Assembly: GCA_964447335.1 (NCBI GenBank)
Contig: CAYUSA010000003.1
Location: forward strand, 23,851-87,850
Direction: 5' to 3'
Length of the DNA stretch: 64,000 nt
Source: HRBIN12 sp964447335
GTDB lineage: Bacteria; Actinomycetota; UBA4738; HRBIN12
The notes under the pieces are model-generated. The model did not search any database. It was not told the origin of the DNA and worked only from the letters and a program-made list of their open reading frames with translations. Shown in pieces: positions 22,277 to 31,940 of the stretch (position 1 is the stretch's first letter; every line of letters starts with the position of its first letter). A program made the translations under genes and the position numbers.

Positions 22277-23002
22277 ATGGCCGAGCACGACGAGCGATCC
22301 CTGCCCGAGCTTCCCGAGTCCGCGCCCGCGGTCGAGGTCATGGACCCCGTGCCCGACGGCGACGTCGGATCGGAGCCGCAAGGCGCCACGGCCGGCGCGC
22401 CGGCGCGGCCGCGCTGGCGCTTCGTCGGCTCGCTCCCGTTCCTCGTGATCGTCGCCCTCGTGGTGGCGATCTTGATCAAGAGCTTCCTCGTGCAGGCGTT
22501 CTACATCCCCTCGCCCTCGATGGAGCCGACGCTCGCGATGGGCGACCGCGTGCTGGTGCTCAAGCTCGCGTACCCGTCCGGCGACGTCGGGCGCCACGAC
22601 GTCGTCGTGTTCGTGAGCCCGGACTCGGTACGGTCGACGGACGGGGGGGCGATCGGCGGGTTCCTGCACTGGCTCGGCGAGGGCATCGGGGTGGCGCAGC
22701 CGCAGAGCGAGGACTACATCAAGCGCGTCATCGGCCTGCCGGGCGAGACGCTCGAGATCCGCGACGAGACGGTGTTCATCGACGACCGCCCGCTGCAGGA
22801 GCCGTACCTCACCGCGGAGGCCATGACGTGCAACCGCGAGTTCGGCCCGGTCACGGTGCCCGAGGACTCGCTGTTCGTGATGGGCGACAACCGCTGCAAC
22901 TCCGCGGACTCGCGCTACGGTCTCGGGTTCGTGCCGCAGGGCAAGGTCGTCGGCCGCGCCTTCGTCATCATCTGGCCGCCCTCGGAGGTCGGCGGGCTGT
23001 AG
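22277..23002 (+). CDS. lepB: Signal peptidase I
   Basis: A 241-residue membrane serine protease. After an acidic cytoplasmic stretch, one membrane helix (FLVIVALVVAILIKSFLVQA) leads into YIPSPSMEPTLAMGDRVLV with the catalytic Ser, YIKRVIGLPGETLE with the catalytic Lys, and FVMGDNRCNSADSRYGLGFV, the conserved box E. It removes signal peptides from secreted proteins at the outer face of the membrane. TACCCT (22264-22269), overlapping the stop of the previous gene, is seven bases before the ATG and would make a leaderless mRNA. Confidence 0.93.
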   Translation: MAEHDERSLPELPESAPAVEVMDPVPDGDVGSEPQGATAGAPARPRWRFVGSLPFLVIVALVVAILIKSFLVQAFYIPSPSMEPTLAMGDRVLVLKLAYPSGDVGRHDVVVFVSPDSVRSTDGGAIGGFLHWLGEGIGVAQPQSEDYIKRVIGLPGETLEIRDETVFIDDRPLQEPYLTAEAMTCNREFGPVTVPEDSLFVMGDNRCNSADSRYGLGFVPQGKVVGRAFVIIWPPSEVGGL

Positions 23003-23008
23003 CCGAGG

Positions 23009-25345
23009 TCAGGTCGAGCCGGGGCCGACCGGGCGCTCCGGCGGCAGGAACAGCCGCGCGAGCGACCACACGAGCGCCGCGATCCCGAACGCCGCGAGCC
23101 ACACGATGAGCGGTGGCGGCACGAGCGCGAAGAACGTCTTGGTCACCGGCAGCAGGAGCGCCGCGACGAACGCGGCCGCCATCCCCCACACGAGCGCGAG
23201 CCGAGCCCGCGTCAGCGGCGCCGCGATGATCGACAGGATGAGGAACCCGATCCAGCAGAGCACCATCGTCGCGGCGGTGCGCGCCTGCGCGAGGGTGACG
23301 CCCGGCTCCTCGATCGCGAGGGAGTACCCGAGGAACGTCGCGATCGCCGCGAGCGCACCGGCCGGCACCGTGAATCGCAGCACCCGACCCAGGAAGCCGG
23401 GTCGCGCGCGCTCGGCGTTCGGCGCGAGCGCGAGGAAGAACGACGGGATCCCGATCGTCACGGCGCCGATCAAGGTGAGGTGCCGCGGCAGGAACGGGAA
23501 GGGCAGCCCGAAGACACCGACGCCGATCGCGAGGAGCATCGCGTACACGGTCTTCGTGACATAGAGGTTCGAGGTGCGCTCGATGTTGCCGAGCACGCGT
23601 CGGCCCTCGGCGACGACGGTCGGGAGCGCATCGAACGTCGAGTCGAGCAGCACGAGCTGCGCGACCGCGCGCGTTGCCGAGCTCCCCGAGCCCATCGCGA
23701 TCCCGAGGTCGGCGTCCTTCAGCGCGAGGACGTCGTTCACGCCGTCGCCGGTCATCGCGACGACATGGCCCTTGGCCTGCAGCGCCTGGACCATCGACCG
23801 TTTCTGCTGCGGGGTCACGCGGCCGAAGATGGTGTGCGACTCGAGGGCGCCGCCGAGCGCCACGGGGTCCTCCGGGAGCTCACGCGCGTCCATCGCGCTC
23901 TCGGCACCGGCGAGCCCGAGGTGCTCCGCGATCGCGGCGACGGTCCGCGGATGGTCGCCCGAGATGACCTTCACGTTCACGCCCTGCTCGGCGAAGTACC
24001 GGAGGGTCTCGGCCGCCGACTCGCGGATCGGGTCTCCGAGCACGACGATCGCGACCGACTCGAGCCCGCCGGGCAACCCCTCCCCGCCGAGCCCCACGTC
24101 CGTGCGCGAGAGCAGCACCACGCGTCGTCCGGCCTCGGCGATCGCCGCCGCCCGCCGCGCGACCGGGCCCTCCCCGTCGAGCAGGACGTCGGGCGCGCCC
24201 AGCACCCACGTCCCGCGCCCGTCGAACGCGGCGGCGCTCCACTTGCGCGCGCTCGAGAACGGCACGGTGGCGGTCGCGCGCCAGTCCTCGGGCGCCTCGG
24301 GGAACGCCTCGGCGATCGCGGCGAGCGTCGCGTTCGGGTGCGGGTCCGAGGAGGCGATCGCGGCGAGGGCCTCGCCGTGGGGCCCTCCCGCCTGCAGCAC
24401 CTCGACCTCGTCCACGGCGAGACGGCCCTCGGTGAGCGTTCCCGTCTTGTCCACGCACACCACGTCCACCCGCGCGAGCACCTCCACCGCCGGGAGCTCC
24501 TGCACGAGCACCCGCCGGCGCGCGAGGCGCACGACGCCGACCGCGAACGCGACGCTCGTCAGCAGGACGAGGCCCTCGGGCACCATCGCGACCGTCCCGG
24601 CGACCGAGCCCCGCATGGCATCGCGGACCGAGGCGTCCGAGCGCAACTGGCTGATCACCAGCAGGACCGCCGTCGGCACGATGAGCCACGTGACGATCCG
24701 CAGGATCCGGTTGATCCCGGCGAGGAGCTCCGAGCGGGTGAGCGTGAACCGCCGTGCCTCCTCGGCCAGGCGGACCGCGTACGCCTCTTTCCCGACGCGC
24801 GTCGCGCGGTAGCGTCCGCTCCCTGCCGCGACGAACGAGCCGGAAAGCGCCTCGTCGCCCAGACGCTTCTCGACGGGCTCCGACTCGCCGGACAGGAGCG
24901 ACTCGTCGAGCTCGAGTCCCTGCGCCTCGAGCACCTCCCCGTCGACGACGACCTGATCGCCGGGCCTCAGCTCGAGCACGTCGTCCAGCACGACGGCGGA
25001 CACCGGGTGCTCGGAGACCTTGCCGTCGCGCACGACCGTCGCTCTCGGCGCCGTGAGCACCGCGAGCCGGTCGAGGGTCCGCTTCGCGCGGAGCTCCTGC
25101 ACGATGCCGATGACCGCGTTCACGAACAGCACGCCGCCGAACAACGCATCCTGGATCGGCCCGACGACCACGATCACGACGAGCAGGCCGCCGAGGAGCG
25201 CGTTGAACCGCGTGAAGACGTTCGCGCGGACGATCTCGGCCACGGTTCGGCTGGGGGCGGCGGGGACGTCGTTCACCTGCCCGGCGGCGACGCGCTCGGC
25301 GACCTCGGCCTGTGAGAGCCCTGGCTCGACGGATCCGGGCATCAC
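23009..25345 (-). CDS. ctpE: CtpE-like P-type cation ATPase
   Basis: A 778-residue P-type ATPase. In order: SLLSGESEPVEK (actuator loop TGES variant), the PEGL turn in membrane helix 4 (MVPEGLVLLTS), the phosphorylated Asp in CVDKTGTLTEG, and the hinge MTGDGVNDVLALKDAD. The N-terminal run NDVPAAPSRTVAEIVRANVFTR and overall pattern closely match mycobacterial CtpE, which takes up calcium, rather than heavy-metal P1B pumps; no CPC or N-terminal metal-binding Cys is seen. The start is GTG 25345 or ATG 25342. The gene follows pcnA by 16 bases and may share its transcript. Confidence 0.88.
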   Translation of the reverse strand: MMPGSVEPGLSQAEVAERVAAGQVNDVPAAPSRTVAEIVRANVFTRFNALLGGLLVVIVVVGPIQDALFGGVLFVNAVIGIVQELRAKRTLDRLAVLTAPRATVVRDGKVSEHPVSAVVLDDVLELRPGDQVVVDGEVLEAQGLELDESLLSGESEPVEKRLGDEALSGSFVAAGSGRYRATRVGKEAYAVRLAEEARRFTLTRSELLAGINRILRIVTWLIVPTAVLLVISQLRSDASVRDAMRGSVAGTVAMVPEGLVLLTSVAFAVGVVRLARRRVLVQELPAVEVLARVDVVCVDKTGTLTEGRLAVDEVEVLQAGGPHGEALAAIASSDPHPNATLAAIAEAFPEAPEDWRATATVPFSSARKWSAAAFDGRGTWVLGAPDVLLDGEGPVARRAAAIAEAGRRVVLLSRTDVGLGGEGLPGGLESVAIVVLGDPIRESAAETLRYFAEQGVNVKVISGDHPRTVAAIAEHLGLAGAESAMDARELPEDPVALGGALESHTIFGRVTPQQKRSMVQALQAKGHVVAMTGDGVNDVLALKDADLGIAMGSGSSATRAVAQLVLLDSTFDALPTVVAEGRRVLGNIERTSNLYVTKTVYAMLLAIGVGVFGLPFPFLPRHLTLIGAVTIGIPSFFLALAPNAERARPGFLGRVLRFTVPAGALAAIATFLGYSLAIEEPGVTLAQARTAATMVLCWIGFLILSIIAAPLTRARLALVWGMAAAFVAALLLPVTKTFFALVPPPLIVWLAAFGIAALVWSLARLFLPPERPVGPGST

Positions 25346-25361
25346 GATCAGCTCTGCCCCG

Positions 25362-26759
25362 CTACCGTCTGATGTCCTGCTCGGCGGCCCAGGCGTCGAG
25401 GAGCGCGTAGGCCTCCTCTTCCTCGATGGGTCCGCGATCGAGGCGGAGCTGCATGAGGTGCTCGAGCGCGCGGCCGACGACCGGCCCGGGCTCGACGCCC
25501 AGGTGCTCCATCACCTGCTTGCCGTCGAGCGGTGGCCGCATCGCGTCGAGGTTCTCCTCCTCGGCCAGGCGCGCGATCCGCTCCTCGAGGTCGTCCTGCA
25601 GCGCGGCGAGCTGCTTGGCCTTGAACGGGTTCTGGGTCGTGCAGTCGGCGCGCGTGAGCTGGTTCAACCGGTCGAGGAGCGGGCCGGCGTCGCGGACGTA
25701 GCGGCGAACCGCGCTGTCGGACCACTCCGAGTAGCCGTGGAAGCGCAGGTGCATCTCGACGAGATCGACCACGGCATCGACGACGGCGGATGGATACCGC
25801 AGCGCCGCGAGGCGCTCTCGCGCCATCCGCGCGCCGACGACCTCGTGGTGGTGGAACTGAGCGCCCTCCGGCGTGATCTCGCGCGTCCGTGGCTTGCCGA
25901 CATCGTGCAGCATCGCCGCGAGGCGCAGCTCGAGGTCCGGCTCGCACCGCTCGATGACCGCGAGCGTGTGCCTGAACACGTCCTTGTGCCGGTGCACCGG
26001 GTCCTGCTCAAGCTCAAGCGCGGGGAGCTCGGGCACGAACAGCTCCGCGAGGCCAGTGGCGACCACGATCCTCAAGCCGTTGCCGGCTCGTGTGCCGAGG
26101 AGCAGCTTCGACAGCTCGTCGCGGATGCGCTCGGCGGAGACGATCGACAGGCGCTCGCGCATCTCGCGGATCGCGGTGAGCACGCGCGGCGCCGGCGTCA
26201 CGTCGATCTGGGCGGCGAACCTGGCGGCGCGCAGCATCCGCAGCGGGTCGTCGCTGAACGCGAGCTCGGGCTCGAGCGGTGTGTCGAGGCGTCTCGCCGC
26301 GAGGTCGCGCACGCCGCCGTGCGGGTCGACGAACGCCCCCTCCGGCAGCCGGACGGCCATCGCGTTGATCGTGAAGTCGCGGCGGGACAGGTCGGTGAGC
26401 ACGTCCTTCGCGAAGGTCACCGAGGGCTTGCGGTGCTCCTCGTGGTAGACCTCGTTGCGGAACGTCGTGATCTCGAACAGCGTGTCGCCCTTGCGCGCTC
26501 CGACGGTTCCGAACCGCACACCGACGAGGTACTGCCGGTCGGCCCACCCGCGCAGGATCCTCGTGGTCTCTCGCGGCAGTGCGTCGGTCGCGAGGTCGAG
26601 CTCGGCGTCCGGGCGCACCTGACCGAGGAGCAGGTCGCGCACGACGCCACCCACCAGATACAGCTCACGCCCGGCCAGGCGGAACCGTTCGCCGAGCTCG
26701 ATGGCGATGGGGGGGACCTCGAGGACCGCGCCGGGGTCCGGGCGCGTGGGCTCGGTCAT
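25362..26759 (-). CDS. pcnA: CCA tRNA nucleotidyltransferase / poly(A) polymerase family protein with HD domain
   Basis: A 465-residue enzyme that adds CCA to tRNA 3' ends. The nucleotidyltransferase head has LYLVGGVVRDLLLGQ and the metal-binding DAELDLATDA pair, with RRDFTINAMAVRLPEG as motif C and ERIRDELSKLLLG further on. The C-terminal HD domain includes AMLHDVGKP and FHHHEVVGARMA. Actinobacteria usually keep this gene (Rv3907c-like) at the left end of the origin cluster, as here. TATCCT lies ten bases before the ATG. It is divergent from, and separated by dedA-pilT from, the Nudix gene that is its neighbour in mycobacteria. Confidence 0.9.
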   Translation of the reverse strand: MTEPTRPDPGAVLEVPPIAIELGERFRLAGRELYLVGGVVRDLLLGQVRPDAELDLATDALPRETTRILRGWADRQYLVGVRFGTVGARKGDTLFEITTFRNEVYHEEHRKPSVTFAKDVLTDLSRRDFTINAMAVRLPEGAFVDPHGGVRDLAARRLDTPLEPELAFSDDPLRMLRAARFAAQIDVTPAPRVLTAIREMRERLSIVSAERIRDELSKLLLGTRAGNGLRIVVATGLAELFVPELPALELEQDPVHRHKDVFRHTLAVIERCEPDLELRLAAMLHDVGKPRTREITPEGAQFHHHEVVGARMARERLAALRYPSAVVDAVVDLVEMHLRFHGYSEWSDSAVRRYVRDAGPLLDRLNQLTRADCTTQNPFKAKQLAALQDDLEERIARLAEEENLDAMRPPLDGKQVMEHLGVEPGPVVGRALEHLMQLRLDRGPIEEEEAYALLDAWAAEQDIRR

Positions 26760-26867
26760 GACGCCCTGCAGGATACCCCCGCGGCCCTTCCGGCCTGCGG
26801 TACACCACATCCGCCGGTCGATGGCGCGGGGCCCGTTGTTCGTGCCCGTCTACCTCGAGCTGCTGCC

Positions 26868-27956
26868 TTAGGTGAGGGTCGGCTCGCCGCGGGTGAGCAC
26901 GCCGCGGAGCGCGAGGTTGAAGTCGTGCGGGTTCGTCGCGGTCCTCCGCGCGTCGTCCTCGGTGATCAGTCCGCCCTTCACGAGCTTGACGAGCGCCTGG
27001 TCGAACGTCTGCATGCCGTAGAAGTCGCCCTCGGCGATGACGTCCAGGATCTCCTCGGTCGCGCTCGGATCGGCGATGCGGTCGAACACGCGCCCCGTCG
27101 CGACGAGCACCTCGACGGCCGGGACCCGGCCCTTGCCGTCGGCGCGCGGCACGAGCCGCTGCGACACGATGCCCCGCAGCGCGCCCGCGAACGACGTGCG
27201 GACCTCGCGCTGCTGCTGTGGGGGGAACAGGTCCAGGATGCGGTTGATCGTCTCGGTGCAGTCGATCGTATGGAGCGTCGAGATGACGAGGTGCCCGGTC
27301 TCGGCCGCCTGGATCGCCGAGAGCGCGGACTCCGGGTCGCGGATCTCGCCGACGAAGATCACGTCGGGGTCCTGCCGCACGACGTGCTTCAGCGCGGCGG
27401 CGTAGCTCTCGGTGTCGAATCCGACCTCGCGCTGCTGGATGATCGAAAGGTCGTCGTCGTGCACGACCTCGATCGGGTCCTCGATCGTCACGATGTGCGC
27501 GCGCCGGGTCCGGTTGATGTGGCCGATCATCGAGGCGATCGTCGTCGTCTTGCCCGTCCCCGTCGGCCCCGTGACGAGCACGAGCCCGCGGGGCGACCCG
27601 GCGAGCGTGCCGATCACGGGCGGCAGCAGGAGCTCCTCGATCGTCGGGATCTCAGATCGCACCCTGCGGATCGCGAGACCGACCATCGTGCGCTGGCGGA
27701 ACACGTTGACGCGGAACCGGCCGACGCCCGGCAGCGTGTAGCCGAAGTCGGCCTCGTGCGAGGTCTCGAACTCGCGGCGCTTGTGGTCGGGCATCAGGGC
27801 GGCCGCGAACGCCTCCGACTCCGCGGCTGAGAGCGCGGGGTACGGGCTCGGCTGGAGCTCCCCGTCCACACGGATGAACGGGACATTGCCGGCCTTGAGA
27901 TGGAGGTCGCTCGCCCCCATCTCGACCGTGTAGCGCAGCAGATCGGCGACATCCAT
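26868..27956 (-). CDS. pilT: PilT-like type IV pilus retraction ATPase
   Basis: A 362-residue hexameric ATPase. It has the N-terminal GASDLHLKAGNVPFIRVDGE, Walker A TGPTGTGKTTTIASM, the Asp box VTIEDPIEVVH, Walker B DPDVIFVGEIRDPESA and the His box THLVISTLHT-like segment. PilT powers pilus retraction. No pilin, PilB, PilC or PilQ gene is in the window except a distant TadE-like protein, so the pilus system must lie elsewhere or the protein serves another role. The ATG is three bases after the dedA stop, so the two are co-translated. Confidence 0.93.
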   Translation of the reverse strand: MDVADLLRYTVEMGASDLHLKAGNVPFIRVDGELQPSPYPALSAAESEAFAAALMPDHKRREFETSHEADFGYTLPGVGRFRVNVFRQRTMVGLAIRRVRSEIPTIEELLLPPVIGTLAGSPRGLVLVTGPTGTGKTTTIASMIGHINRTRRAHIVTIEDPIEVVHDDDLSIIQQREVGFDTESYAAALKHVVRQDPDVIFVGEIRDPESALSAIQAAETGHLVISTLHTIDCTETINRILDLFPPQQQREVRTSFAGALRGIVSQRLVPRADGKGRVPAVEVLVATGRVFDRIADPSATEEILDVIAEGDFYGMQTFDQALVKLVKGGLITEDDARRTATNPHDFNLALRGVLTRGEPTLT

Positions 27957-27959
27957 CGG

Positions 27960-28658
27960 CTATCCCTGGTCCTCGCTCGGCTCCCGGTCGTGCTCGAGCT
28001 CGTGCTCGAGCTCGAGGTGTTCACGGATCTCCTCGACATCCTCCTTGAGTTCTCGGCGCGCGGCGAGCAACTTTGAGCCTCCGATGAGGACCAGCAGGAC
28101 CACGAGCAGTCCGAGGCCGATCGGCGTGAGGTACTTCTCCCAGCGCTCGTAGCTCGCGCCGAGCGCGTAGCCGAGGAGCGTGTGGCCGACCCCCCAGATG
28201 GCGGCGCCGGCCACGTCGTAGACGATGAAGCGCCGCCACTCCATGTGCGCGACGCCCGCGACGATGAACCCGACGCTCCGCACGACCGGGATGAACCGGC
28301 CGAGGAACACCGTCTTGCCACCGTGCTCCTCGTAGTAGCGCTCGGCCGTCTCGAGGCGCTTGGGCGTGACGAGGACCTTGCGGCCGTGACGCTCGAGGAA
28401 GCCTCGACCGAACCGGCGGCCGATCCAGAAGCCGACGTTGTCCCCCGCGATCGCGCCCACGACGACCACGACCATCAGGAGCGGGAGCCAGAGGTCACCG
28501 ACGCGCGCATAGAATCCGCCGATGATGACCAGAGTCTCCCCGGGCACGACGACACCCGCGCCCACGGAGTTCTCCAGGAACGTGGCCGCCCCCACGATCA
28601 TGTAGCCCCAGGGCGCTTCGAGGTACGGACGGAGGAAATCGATGATCCGGTCGAGCAC
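27960..28658 (-). CDS. DedA family membrane protein
   Basis: A 232-residue integral membrane protein of the DedA/SNARE-associated family. Typical marks are FLENSVGAGVVVPGETLVIIGG near the first helix, GDNVGFWIGRRFGR, and FLGRFIPVVRSVGFIVAGVA with the conserved Arg. Relatives flip undecaprenyl phosphate or phospholipids and affect envelope homeostasis. The last 40 residues are a charged tail (REHLELEHELEHDREPSEDQ). TATACT on the minus strand is eight bases before the GTG start. It is divergent from the Nudix gene. Confidence 0.88.
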   Translation of the reverse strand: MLDRIIDFLRPYLEAPWGYMIVGAATFLENSVGAGVVVPGETLVIIGGFYARVGDLWLPLLMVVVVVGAIAGDNVGFWIGRRFGRGFLERHGRKVLVTPKRLETAERYYEEHGGKTVFLGRFIPVVRSVGFIVAGVAHMEWRRFIVYDVAGAAIWGVGHTLLGYALGASYERWEKYLTPIGLGLLVVLLVLIGGSKLLAARRELKEDVEEIREHLELEHELEHDREPSEDQG

Positions 28659-28694
28659 GGCGCCCCAGTATAGGGAAGGGCACCCCGGGGCCTG

Positions 28695-29120
28695 ATGGAG
28701 ACCAAGCGCGAGGTCTCGGCGGGCGGGGTCGTCTACCGGCGCAAGCGCGGGCGGATCCAGGTGGCGCTCGCGGCCCGGCGCACCCGGCGCGGAGACCTCG
28801 TCTGGGGGCTGCCGAAGGGCGGGATCGAGCCCGGCGAGGATCTCGAGGCCGCTGCCCTGCGCGAGGTGCTCGAGGAGACCGGCCTGCGGGCCGTGATCGA
28901 GGACGGTCTGGGCGACATCCGCTACTTCTACGTGTGGGAGGGCGTGCGGATCCGCAAGCTGGTGCACTTCTTCCTCATGCGCGCGACCGGCGGCGACGTC
29001 GCCGACCACGACGAGGAGATGGAAGACGTGCGTTGGTTCGCCCTCGACCGCGGCGTCGAGGAGGCAGCGTACAAGGGCGAGCGTCAGGTCCTCGAGCGCG
29101 CCGTCGAGCGACTCACGTGA
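28695..29120 (+). CDS. Nudix hydrolase
   Basis: A 141-residue Nudix protein. The Nudix box reads GGIEPGEDLEAAALREVLEE followed by TGL, matching GX5EX7REUXEEXGU, and binds the divalent metals. In position it corresponds to the mycobacterial mutT4 (Rv3908), which is followed by a DUF6049-like gene and murJ. Family members cleave nucleoside diphosphates linked to another group, such as oxidised dGTP or diadenosine polyphosphates; the substrate is not known here. The stop overlaps the next start (GTGA). Confidence 0.88.
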   Translation: METKREVSAGGVVYRRKRGRIQVALAARRTRRGDLVWGLPKGGIEPGEDLEAAALREVLEETGLRAVIEDGLGDIRYFYVWEGVRIRKLVHFFLMRATGGDVADHDEEMEDVRWFALDRGVEEAAYKGERQVLERAVERLT

Positions 29121-29893
29121 GCGGTCTCCAGGCGGTACTCGGCGTCGTCGCCGGGTTCGTGGCCGGGGTGCTCTCGGGCGTGTTCGGCGTGGGCGGCGGC
29201 ATCGTCACGACACCGACGGTGAACGTGCTCCTCGGGGGCACGGCGATCCAGGCCATCGCGACGCCCTTGCCGGTCATCTTCCCGACCTCGCTCGTCGGCG
29301 CGTACGCCTACGCGAGGGCAGGCGAGGTCAGCTTCCGCGCCGCCCGCTGGGCGATCGGTCCCGGGATCCTCGGGGCGATCCTCGGCGCGTTCCTCACCGA
29401 GAAGGTGAACGCCCACGTCCTGCTCCTGATCACGGCTCTGCTCATCGGCTCGACCGCTATCCAGGTCGTCCGCGGGCGCGCGCCGAAGGCGCCGTGGGTG
29501 AAGGGCGAGACACCCGGCTGGAAGTACGGGGCGATCGGCTTGGTCGCCGGAGGTGTCTCGGGGCTGCTCGGCGTCGGGGGCGGGATCGTGATGGTGCCCG
29601 CGTTCACCGTCCTGCTCGGGATGCCGCTGAAGCGGGCCCTCGGCACGTCGCTCGTGGTCATCGCGGCCCTCGTCGTGCCCGGGACCTTTGTGCACTGGGC
29701 GCTCGGCCACATCGACTGGACGATCTTCCTCGTGCTCACGCTCGGTGTGATCCCCGGCGCGAGGCTCGGCGCCCGGCTCGCCCTCGGCGCGCGAGAGCAC
29801 GTGCTCCGCATGGCCGTCGGCTCGTTCCTGCTGGTCGTCGCCGCCGCCTACGGCGCGTCCGAGCTCTCCCAGGTGCTCTCGGGCCGAGGGTAG
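29117..29893 (+). CDS. TauE/SafE-type sulfite/organosulfonate permease
   Basis: A 258-residue membrane protein with about eight helices. The repeated motif GVFGVGGGIVTTPTVNVL and GLLGVGGGIVMVPAFTVLLG, one in each half, is the TauE/SafE signature. Such proteins move sulfite, sulfoacetate or other small anions, usually outwards. It interrupts the usual Nudix-DUF6049 pairing of mycobacteria. The GTG start overlaps the Nudix stop by four bases, and its own stop overlaps the -10 box (TAGGAT) that drives the next gene. Confidence 0.85.
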   Translation: MSGLQAVLGVVAGFVAGVLSGVFGVGGGIVTTPTVNVLLGGTAIQAIATPLPVIFPTSLVGAYAYARAGEVSFRAARWAIGPGILGAILGAFLTEKVNAHVLLLITALLIGSTAIQVVRGRAPKAPWVKGETPGWKYGAIGLVAGGVSGLLGVGGGIVMVPAFTVLLGMPLKRALGTSLVVIAALVVPGTFVHWALGHIDWTIFLVLTLGVIPGARLGARLALGAREHVLRMAVGSFLLVVAAAYGASELSQVLSGRG

Positions 29894-29906
29894 GATGGCC
29901 ACGCCG

Positions 29907-31940
29907 ATGCGCCGGCTCGCCGCCCTGCTTCCCGCCGTCGTCCTGCTCGTCCTGGCGGCGACCCCCGCGGCTGCCCAGTCCACGAGCCCCTCGCCCTCGC
30001 TCGCGACCGTGCGGCTCGAGCTCCTGGAGCAGACGCCGTGGAGCACACCCGAGACCCCGATGGTCGCGCTCTCCTTCCGCGCCACCAACCTGACCGACCG
30101 GACCCTGCGCACGCTCACGATCGGCGTCACCCTGTTCGGCCCGGTGCTGTCCCGGACCTCGTACGAGGAGTCGTTGCTCGCCGACCCCGATCCAGCCGTC
30201 GTCGTCGAGGCGGAGACGCTCGCGCGGGAGGGGTCCATCGAGCCGGGCGGGAGCCGCGTGTTCGAGCTCGAGCTCACCCTCGATGCGACGGGGATCGACC
30301 AGACGAGCTCGGGCATCTACCCGCTCAAGGTGGACCTGCGGAGCGACGGCGTGTCGCTCGCCGCCATCCGAACCCCCGTGATCAACCTGGTCCGCACGCC
30401 CGAGCAACCACTCACGCTCTCGTGGACGCTCGTGCTGCACCAGCCGATCGCGTTCCGTCCCGACGGCGTCTTCACGACCACGGCGCTCGAGGACGAGCTC
30501 GCGCCCGGGGGCAGGCTCGCCGGGCAGACGCGCGCGCTCGCCGAGCTCGCCACGACCGGCTCGGCTGCGGTGGACGTCGCAGTCTCCCCGGTCCTGCTCA
30601 CCCAGCTCGCCCGCATGCGCGACGGGTACACGGTCACCGAGCCCGACGGCCTGCGCGAGGTCGAGCAGGGCAAGGGTGGCGCGGCGCTGGCAGGCGCGGC
30701 GCTGGCATCCCTCCGCGCGGCGATGACGTCGTCGCGGATCGAGCTCTCGGCGCTGCCGTTCGCCGCGCCGCAGATCCCCTCGCTGATCTCGGGCGGGCTC
30801 GCTCGCGACCTCGACGACCAGCTCGTCCGCGGGCGCGACGTGGTCGGCGCGTTCCTCCAGGCGACGCCGGATCCCACGGTCCTGCGCCCGCCCGGCGGAG
30901 CGCTGGACGAGGCCACCCTGGACGCGCTCGACGAGCGCGGGGTGAGCGTGCTCCTGCTCGACGCCGGAACCGTCGAGACGCCGCTGCAGCCCCTCGGCTT
31001 CGCGGCGCCGCCCGTCACCAGCCTCCGCGAGGACGGCGGGATCGTGGGCGTCCTCCCGGACCCGGCCGTGGCCGCACTGCTCGCGTCGCCGCTCGTCGCG
31101 CAGGATCCGGTCCTCGGCGCGCAGGCGGTGCTCGGTGAGCTCGCGGCGATCTGGCAGGAGCAGCCGGGACAGGCGCGAGGGCTCGCGATGGTCCTTCCCG
31201 AGAGCCTCGACCTGCCCGGCGGGTTCTACGCGCTCCTCGCCCGCGGCGTCGCCGCCGCCCCGTGGCTCCACCCGGTCACGGCGCGCGACCTCGTGGCCGC
31301 CTTCCCGCCGGGGAACCCGGACGCGCTCGCCGTGTCGGCCCCGGCCTCGTTCGGCTCGACGTACGTGGACGAGCTGAAGCAGACCCGCCGCCGGATCGAC
31401 GTCTACCGCTCGATGCTCGTCGACGAGAGCCTCGAGCCCGACCGGCTCGATACCGAGCTCCTGCTCGCCGAGTCAGGCGATTTCCTCCAGGATCCGACCG
31501 CCGGCTTCACGTTCGTCTCGGCGGCAAGCAGCCGACTCGACGGGGTCTTCGGCGCCGTCCGGGCCGACGCCGGCGACATCGTCACGCTCACCTCGCGCTC
31601 CGGCGCCAACATCCCGGTTCGCGTGACGAGCGATGCCGAGGAGCGCCTGCGCGTCGAGGTGACGCTCGTCTCGCAGCACCTGATCGGGTCGCCGCGACAG
31701 GAGCTCGTGCTCGACGCCGGCGACACCCGCACGCTCACTTTCGACGTCGACCTGAAGACGACGGGCCGGTTCCCCGTGCTCGTGCAGGTCGTCGCGCCGA
31801 ACGGGCGGGTCATCAACGGGACGTCGGTGGTCGTCCGCTCGACGGCGTACAGCCGCATCGCCCTCATCATCACGATCGCGGCCGCGCTCGCGCTCGTGCT
31901 CGCGTGGGTGAGGAGGTTCCTGCCACGGCGGACGACCTGA
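29907..31940 (+). CDS. DUF6049-like secreted membrane-anchored protein
   Basis: A 677-residue protein with an N-terminal signal (LAALLPAVVLLVLAATPAAAQ), a large extracellular part and one C-terminal helix (IALIITIAAALALVLAW) ending in a basic tail. It occupies the place of Rv3909, directly before murJ, and has the same layout, so it is probably part of the envelope-synthesis group, but its biochemical role is unknown. TAGGAT overlaps an ATG at 29895; the next ATG (29907), ten bases after the box, starts directly at the signal sequence and is preferred. Confidence 0.78.
   Translation: MRRLAALLPAVVLLVLAATPAAAQSTSPSPSLATVRLELLEQTPWSTPETPMVALSFRATNLTDRTLRTLTIGVTLFGPVLSRTSYEESLLADPDPAVVVEAETLAREGSIEPGGSRVFELELTLDATGIDQTSSGIYPLKVDLRSDGVSLAAIRTPVINLVRTPEQPLTLSWTLVLHQPIAFRPDGVFTTTALEDELAPGGRLAGQTRALAELATTGSAAVDVAVSPVLLTQLARMRDGYTVTEPDGLREVEQGKGGAALAGAALASLRAAMTSSRIELSALPFAAPQIPSLISGGLARDLDDQLVRGRDVVGAFLQATPDPTVLRPPGGALDEATLDALDERGVSVLLLDAGTVETPLQPLGFAAPPVTSLREDGGIVGVLPDPAVAALLASPLVAQDPVLGAQAVLGELAAIWQEQPGQARGLAMVLPESLDLPGGFYALLARGVAAAPWLHPVTARDLVAAFPPGNPDALAVSAPASFGSTYVDELKQTRRRIDVYRSMLVDESLEPDRLDTELLLAESGDFLQDPTAGFTFVSAASSRLDGVFGAVRADAGDIVTLTSRSGANIPVRVTSDAEERLRVEVTLVSQHLIGSPRQELVLDAGDTRTLTFDVDLKTTGRFPVLVQVVAPNGRVINGTSVVVRSTAYSRIALIITIAAALALVLAWVRRFLPRRTT

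Noticed and set aside
26821..26871. 16-codon plus-strand frame MARGPLFVPVYLELLP between pcnA and pilT
   Set aside because: No promoter or ribosome-binding site at the right distance, and the end overlaps the pilT stop on the other strand.
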